NCBI GenBank assembly: GCA_015222985.1
Contig: JADFWI010000101.1
Coordinates: forward strand, 1-25,842
Direction: 5' to 3'
Source: Pseudomonadota bacterium
GTDB taxonomy: Bacteria; Desulfobacterota; Desulfobacteria; Desulfobacterales; C00003060
DNA length: 25,842 nt
The first letter of the stretch is position 1. The number at the start of each line of letters is the position of its first letter. Positions 22,912-25,842 of the stretch are shown piece after piece. The position numbers and the translations under genes were made by a program. Below the pieces are notes generated by a model. That model was not told the origin of the DNA, searched no databases, and saw only the letters and a list, made by a program, of their open reading frames with translations.

Positions 22912-23090
22912 GAAACAGATTTTATTTGACAATGTAGGCTAAACAACGTAGTTTGTACATGACTATTCAAAGGGCAGGGGCTACGCTTGCCACTGCTAGG
23001 CACGCGTAAACAGGTGTGGGCTCTACAGTCCGCGTTCGGCGTGTGGCGCCTTGCATGCCATTAAAACCACTAAAGCTTGTTAGATAGCTC

Positions 23091-24449
23091 ATGGACAAAT
23101 TTGCCGCTATCCTGAAACGGGTCGAGCAGAAAAAGGAAGACTACGACACCTATGGCTTTGAAAAACTTGAACTGTCTGCATTTAATACCTTTTTCGATCT
23201 GGCCCAGGAGTACGACGGCCTTGAAAACCTGTACATAGTGAGCGTTACCGTGCCTCGCGTCTTCTTGGGACTCCAAAGCAATCTGTATACGATTGATCCC
23301 CAGACAGAAGCTATACAAGGGGTTGCAAACAGCCACCCAGGCCTCGACTACAAAAAAGACAATGTGCCCCAATATATTAGGATTTCAGACGTTTCATATC
23401 AACACGGCCACGCACACATCGTGCCGATCCATGGCAAGAAGACCCCAGCCGGCAGCATTCTTTTACATGGCTCGAGAAACGTCATTGGGATATTTGAGGT
23501 GACAAGGGCGGATCACCTCACGGAGGCTGAGCTTTTTTTTATACGAAAGTACGTCAATCGCATAGGTTACAATCTTTATAACAAATTCCTCGCTGAACAG
23601 AACATCCAGCATCTTAAGTTTATTAACAACTTGGTGGCAGACATAGAGCACAACGTTATTGTGCCCAACCTTCAATACAAGCACTATTTCAGGAAGATCA
23701 GAAAATACTTGAACACAAACAAGGAGATTGAAACTGGTCTTGACAGCATCCTTGACGAGGTGAAGTCCGTATCGCCTGACTTGTATGCCAAGATCAGCGA
23801 GATAGTCGAAGAGATGGTCGTGATCAATAGGAGCATATTTGATGATCAGGAGAAGATCGAGAGACATTACAAACACGCCAGTCTTTTCTTAGAGACTTTG
23901 TTCCGACCGGACCACTTCTTGTTTGGTGAATATATCCTGAAGAAAACCCCTTGTTACCTCTGGAAAGACATTGTGTTGCCGCAACTGGAGGAGTATTCGG
24001 ATCGTTTTATCCAACAGGGTATTGTCGTCGATCATACTGCTAAGGATGATAAGAGATTTGATGATATTGTAGTCAGGGTTGACAAAGGGCTAATTGCCCA
24101 AGTGGTGGCCAACGTTTTTTCAAATGCAGCGAAGTATGCTGAATCGGTCGCGGACACGTCGGGAAACAGTGTTAAGAAAATCGATTGCAGGACTTCGCTC
24201 ATGGAGGATTTCTTTGGACGAGGACACCATGGTGTATGCTTCCATATCTTCTCCTCGGGACCGCTTATCAACAGGGAAGACGCAGCCCTTATCTTTGAAG
24301 AGGGTTTTCGACTTGCACAAAGAGAGTCGGTGGAAGGAACTGGTCACGGGCTCCACTTTGTAAAGAATGTGATTGAAGTGCATGGAGGCATCGTAGGTCA
24401 TAAGGCAGAAGACACGGGAAATGAATTTTACTTTGTTATCCCGGCCTAA
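23091..24449 (+). CDS. Atypical histidine-kinase-like protein (sensory N-terminus plus HATPase)
   Basis: A 452-residue soluble protein. Residues 1-160 look like a GAF-type sensory domain, ending HGSRNVIGIFEVTRADHLTEAELFFIRKYV. Residues about 165-265 are helical and include LVADIEHNVIVPN, in which H187 could be the phospho-accepting histidine in a poorly conserved H box. Residues about 290-452 are a HATPase with N box NVFSNAAKYAE (N341, N345) and G2 GTGHGLHFVKNVIEVHGG. The G1 box reads FSSGPLIN, lacking the usual aspartate, so ATP binding may be altered. No receiver partner is adjacent. No good ribosome binding site precedes the ATG at 23091, in a 179-base spacer without other visible features, so the start is the least certain part. 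Confidence 0.82.
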   Translation: MDKFAAILKRVEQKKEDYDTYGFEKLELSAFNTFFDLAQEYDGLENLYIVSVTVPRVFLGLQSNLYTIDPQTEAIQGVANSHPGLDYKKDNVPQYIRISDVSYQHGHAHIVPIHGKKTPAGSILLHGSRNVIGIFEVTRADHLTEAELFFIRKYVNRIGYNLYNKFLAEQNIQHLKFINNLVADIEHNVIVPNLQYKHYFRKIRKYLNTNKEIETGLDSILDEVKSVSPDLYAKISEIVEEMVVINRSIFDDQEKIERHYKHASLFLETLFRPDHFLFGEYILKKTPCYLWKDIVLPQLEEYSDRFIQQGIVVDHTAKDDKRFDDIVVRVDKGLIAQVVANVFSNAAKYAESVADTSGNSVKKIDCRTSLMEDFFGRGHHGVCFHIFSSGPLINREDAALIFEEGFRLAQRESVEGTGHGLHFVKNVIEVHGGIVGHKAEDTGNEFYFVIPA

Positions 24450-24479
24450 TCATTAAATCGCTTTGGGATTTCATACAAC

Positions 24480-24494
24480 GTCCGCCTCCGGCGG
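24480..24494. repeat. Short GC-rich palindrome
   Basis: TCCGCC and GGCGGA flank a 3-base TCC spacer, just after the kinase-like gene and before the transglycosylase ribosome binding site, followed on the plus strand by a run of A. It resembles a hairpin, but the A-run is on the wrong strand for a plus-strand intrinsic terminator. Confidence 0.5.
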
Positions 24495-24513
24495 ACAAAA
24501 AAAGGGAGAATTC

Positions 24514-25410
24514 GTGTACTGTCTGGGTTGCGGAAACACATTGTTTCGACTGGTGACAATTTCGATTCTGAGCCTTCTGTCTGCGCTGGGTTGGACCGTA
24601 TGCGCCTATTGCGAACCGTCACCCTTTGCCACGCTTCAAGAGCGTCTTGTTCAGGACGGATTTGACAAGTCCACGATACGTGCCCTGTATTTAAGACCGG
24701 AAGCCACGTTTGACGAAAAGAGTATCACAGCCTATTTTTTGCATCGCGAATCTACTCTGAACTACGATCAGTTCTTGAGCCGATCTTCCATTGACGATGC
24801 GTCCAATTACCTCAGAAAACACGGAAGGGCCTTTCAGCGGGCCCGGGAACTCTATGGCGTGCAGGGAGAGATCGTTACTGCCATCTTGCTCGTGGAATCA
24901 AGGCTGGGGACATACAAAAGCAAACGACTGGTCTTTAAGACCCTGTCCAACCTGGCGGCCATTGATGATACTGCCAACAGGGACATGCTCTGGTACGATT
25001 ACGTCAAAGACAGGGCCCGGGGCACAAAGGACGACTTTGACAAATGGGCTCGTCGAAAATCGGCCTGGGCATACCGTGAACTTAAGGCTTATCTGAAATA
25101 CGTTAAGGCCCAGAATTTAGATCCCTTATCTTTGCGCGGATCCTATGCCGGGGCCTTGGGCTTTGCTCAGTTTGTTCCTTCAAGCGTCCTCAAGTTCGGT
25201 ATTGACGGCAACAAGGACGGGCAGATCAATTTAAGCCAGCACCGAGATGCCATTGAAAGCGTGGCCAACTATCTGAAGCGACATGGGTGGAAAGCGCAGC
25301 AGAGCCGCGACGAGGCGTTTCGCGTTTTGCTTTGTTATAACCACAGTAAGTACTACGCTGACACAATACTGGAAGTGGCCGAACGTCTTTCCGGGAATCG
25401 GCGGAAATAA
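24514..25410 (+). CDS. MltB-type lytic murein transglycosylase
   Basis: A 298-residue secreted enzyme of the SLT_2/MltB family, which cleaves peptidoglycan glycan strands to 1,6-anhydromuramyl products. The catalytic glutamate lies in AILLVESRLGTY. The family motif GSYAGALGFAQFVPSSV is followed by GIDGNKDGQINL, a Ca-loop-like segment, and YLKRHGW. The N-terminus is hydrophobic (LFRLVTISILSLLSALGW), a probable signal peptide, with cysteine in CAYCEP near a possible cleavage site but no clear lipobox. The start is taken as GTG at 24514, with GGGAG 5 bases upstream; an in-frame TTG at 24463 would add 17 unconvincing residues including the palindrome. Confidence 0.88.
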   Translation: MYCLGCGNTLFRLVTISILSLLSALGWTVCAYCEPSPFATLQERLVQDGFDKSTIRALYLRPEATFDEKSITAYFLHRESTLNYDQFLSRSSIDDASNYLRKHGRAFQRARELYGVQGEIVTAILLVESRLGTYKSKRLVFKTLSNLAAIDDTANRDMLWYDYVKDRARGTKDDFDKWARRKSAWAYRELKAYLKYVKAQNLDPLSLRGSYAGALGFAQFVPSSVLKFGIDGNKDGQINLSQHRDAIESVANYLKRHGWKAQQSRDEAFRVLLCYNHSKYYADTILEVAERLSGNRRK

Positions 25411-25430
25411 GGACCGAGGCAGTCTAGGAC

Positions 25431-25625
25431 ATGAGTCATGGTTTAATCCTCCTGATGTTGATACTCCCCATGGTCCCTACGTTCTGGGCCATCGTGGACC
25501 TGGCACACAGGGATTTTGGCACTTTGAGAAAAAAGGCCCTTTGGGGAGTTTTTGTGGTCTTTCTGCCATGCTTGGGAGGTCTTGTTTACCTCATTTTCGG
25601 ACGTAGTCAGGGAACCAGATCATAG
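25431..25625 (+). CDS. PLDc_N-type small membrane protein
   Basis: 64 residues with two membrane segments: LILLMLILPMVPTFWAIVDL and ALWGVFVVFLPCLGGLVYLI. The pattern FWAIVDLAHRD ... KKALWGVFVVFLPCLGGLVYLIFGR matches the phospholipase D N-terminal (PLDc_N) domain, which also occurs alone as a small inner-membrane protein of unknown function. It starts 20 bases after the transglycosylase stop, so the two may be co-transcribed. No catalytic PLD domain follows. Confidence 0.72.
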   Translation: MSHGLILLMLILPMVPTFWAIVDLAHRDFGTLRKKALWGVFVVFLPCLGGLVYLIFGRSQGTRS

Positions 25626-25642
25626 TGTAGACCTAACGTTGC

Positions 25643-25773
25643 AAAAGCCGAGGGTGCTGCAGATGCAAGGCGTCAAGGGTGAGGCTGTAGTCATTTACGC
25701 CGATCCCTTGACCCGCCTGCCAAAGTCTTGTACGGCGGACAGGCAACGCAGCAGATGCGGTATCATCGGCTTT
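25643..25773. repeat. Structured intergenic inverted repeat (about 131 bp)
   Basis: The ends are AAAGCCGA and TCGGCTTT. Inside are GCTGCAGATGC and GCAGCAGATGC, a near-direct pair, and an inner inverted pair GGCGTCAAGGG (25669-25679) with CCCTTGACCCGCC. The element could fold as a long nested hairpin. It carries no reading frame of note and resembles the mobile intergenic repeats seen in many deltaproteobacterial genomes; copy number cannot be judged from one window. Confidence 0.55.
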
Positions 25774-25790
25774 CCCGAAGGGTAAACAAC

Positions 25791-25842
25791 ATGGCTGTTT
25801 TTCTGGTTTTCTGGATATCACTCGCAGTACATTGCACAAAAC
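25791..25842 (+). CDS. Possible start of a gene cut by the right edge
   Basis: ATG at 25791 opens MAVFLVFWISLAVHCTK before the window ends. It is hydrophobic, like a membrane anchor or signal sequence. GAAGGG lies about 9 bases upstream. Too short to assign. Confidence 0.3.
   Translation, partial: MAVFLVFWISLAVHCTK

Noticed and set aside
24479..24503. Intrinsic terminator after the kinase-like gene
   Set aside because: The GC-rich palindrome is followed by A residues on the plus strand instead of T, so it does not make a U-tract for plus-strand transcripts; on the minus strand the U-run would come before the stem.

Overview
The window looks like part of a chromosome from an anaerobic, selenoprotein-making deltaproteobacterium (Desulfobacterota, probably a sulfate reducer of the Desulfobacterales type). 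This rests on gene content: a Wood-Ljungdahl (reductive acetyl-CoA) set with bacterial-type CO dehydrogenase, formate-THF ligase, FolD and MetVF, HdrA/MvhD electron-transfer proteins with in-frame UGA (selenocysteine) codons, and several GltD/NfnB-type flavoproteins. No rRNA, tRNA, CRISPR or transposase gene was recognised.

Layout. Positions 1 to about 19,470 form one long minus-strand block, read from high to low coordinates: fhs, folD, cooS/acsA (CODH), a double-length Sec-containing hdrA, a Sec-containing mvhD, an HdrC-GltD fusion flavoprotein, a GltD-ferredoxin-MvhD-like fusion (copy A), metV and metF (copy A), two stand-alone receivers, a sensor kinase with a degenerate receiver domain, then a second GltD-ferredoxin-MvhD-like fusion (copy B), a second metV and the first codons of a second metF, cut by the window edge. 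Positions 19,471-20,050 are a divergent non-coding region. From about 20,050 to the end, genes run on the plus strand: a small basic unknown protein behind a good sigma-70-like promoter, a possible small membrane peptide, an AsmA-family protein, an atypical histidine-kinase-like protein, an MltB-type lytic transglycosylase, a PLDc_N-type small membrane protein, a structured inverted repeat and perhaps the start of another gene.

How the genes fit together. Fhs, FolD and MetVF make the methyl branch of the Wood-Ljungdahl pathway (formyl-, methenyl-/methylene- and methyl-THF), and CODH supplies or oxidises the carbonyl group. The acetyl-CoA synthase and corrinoid protein genes are not in the window. 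HdrA, MvhD and the flavoprotein fusions sit between CODH and MetVF, with no HdrB. I infer an electron-transfer, possibly bifurcating or confurcating, assembly that links ferredoxin and NAD(P)H to the methylene-THF reductase step.

The strongest points for a second look are: two selenoproteins that ordinary gene calling splits or truncates, each UGA followed by a 28-nt hairpin; duplicated flavoprotein-metV-metF modules whose flavoproteins differ at the predicted NADH/NADPH-discriminating motif and whose MvhD-like tails have lost most cluster cysteines; two-component genes wedged between the two modules; and degenerate heptanucleotide tandem arrays in nearly every longer spacer of the block, one of which encodes the C-terminus of FolD.
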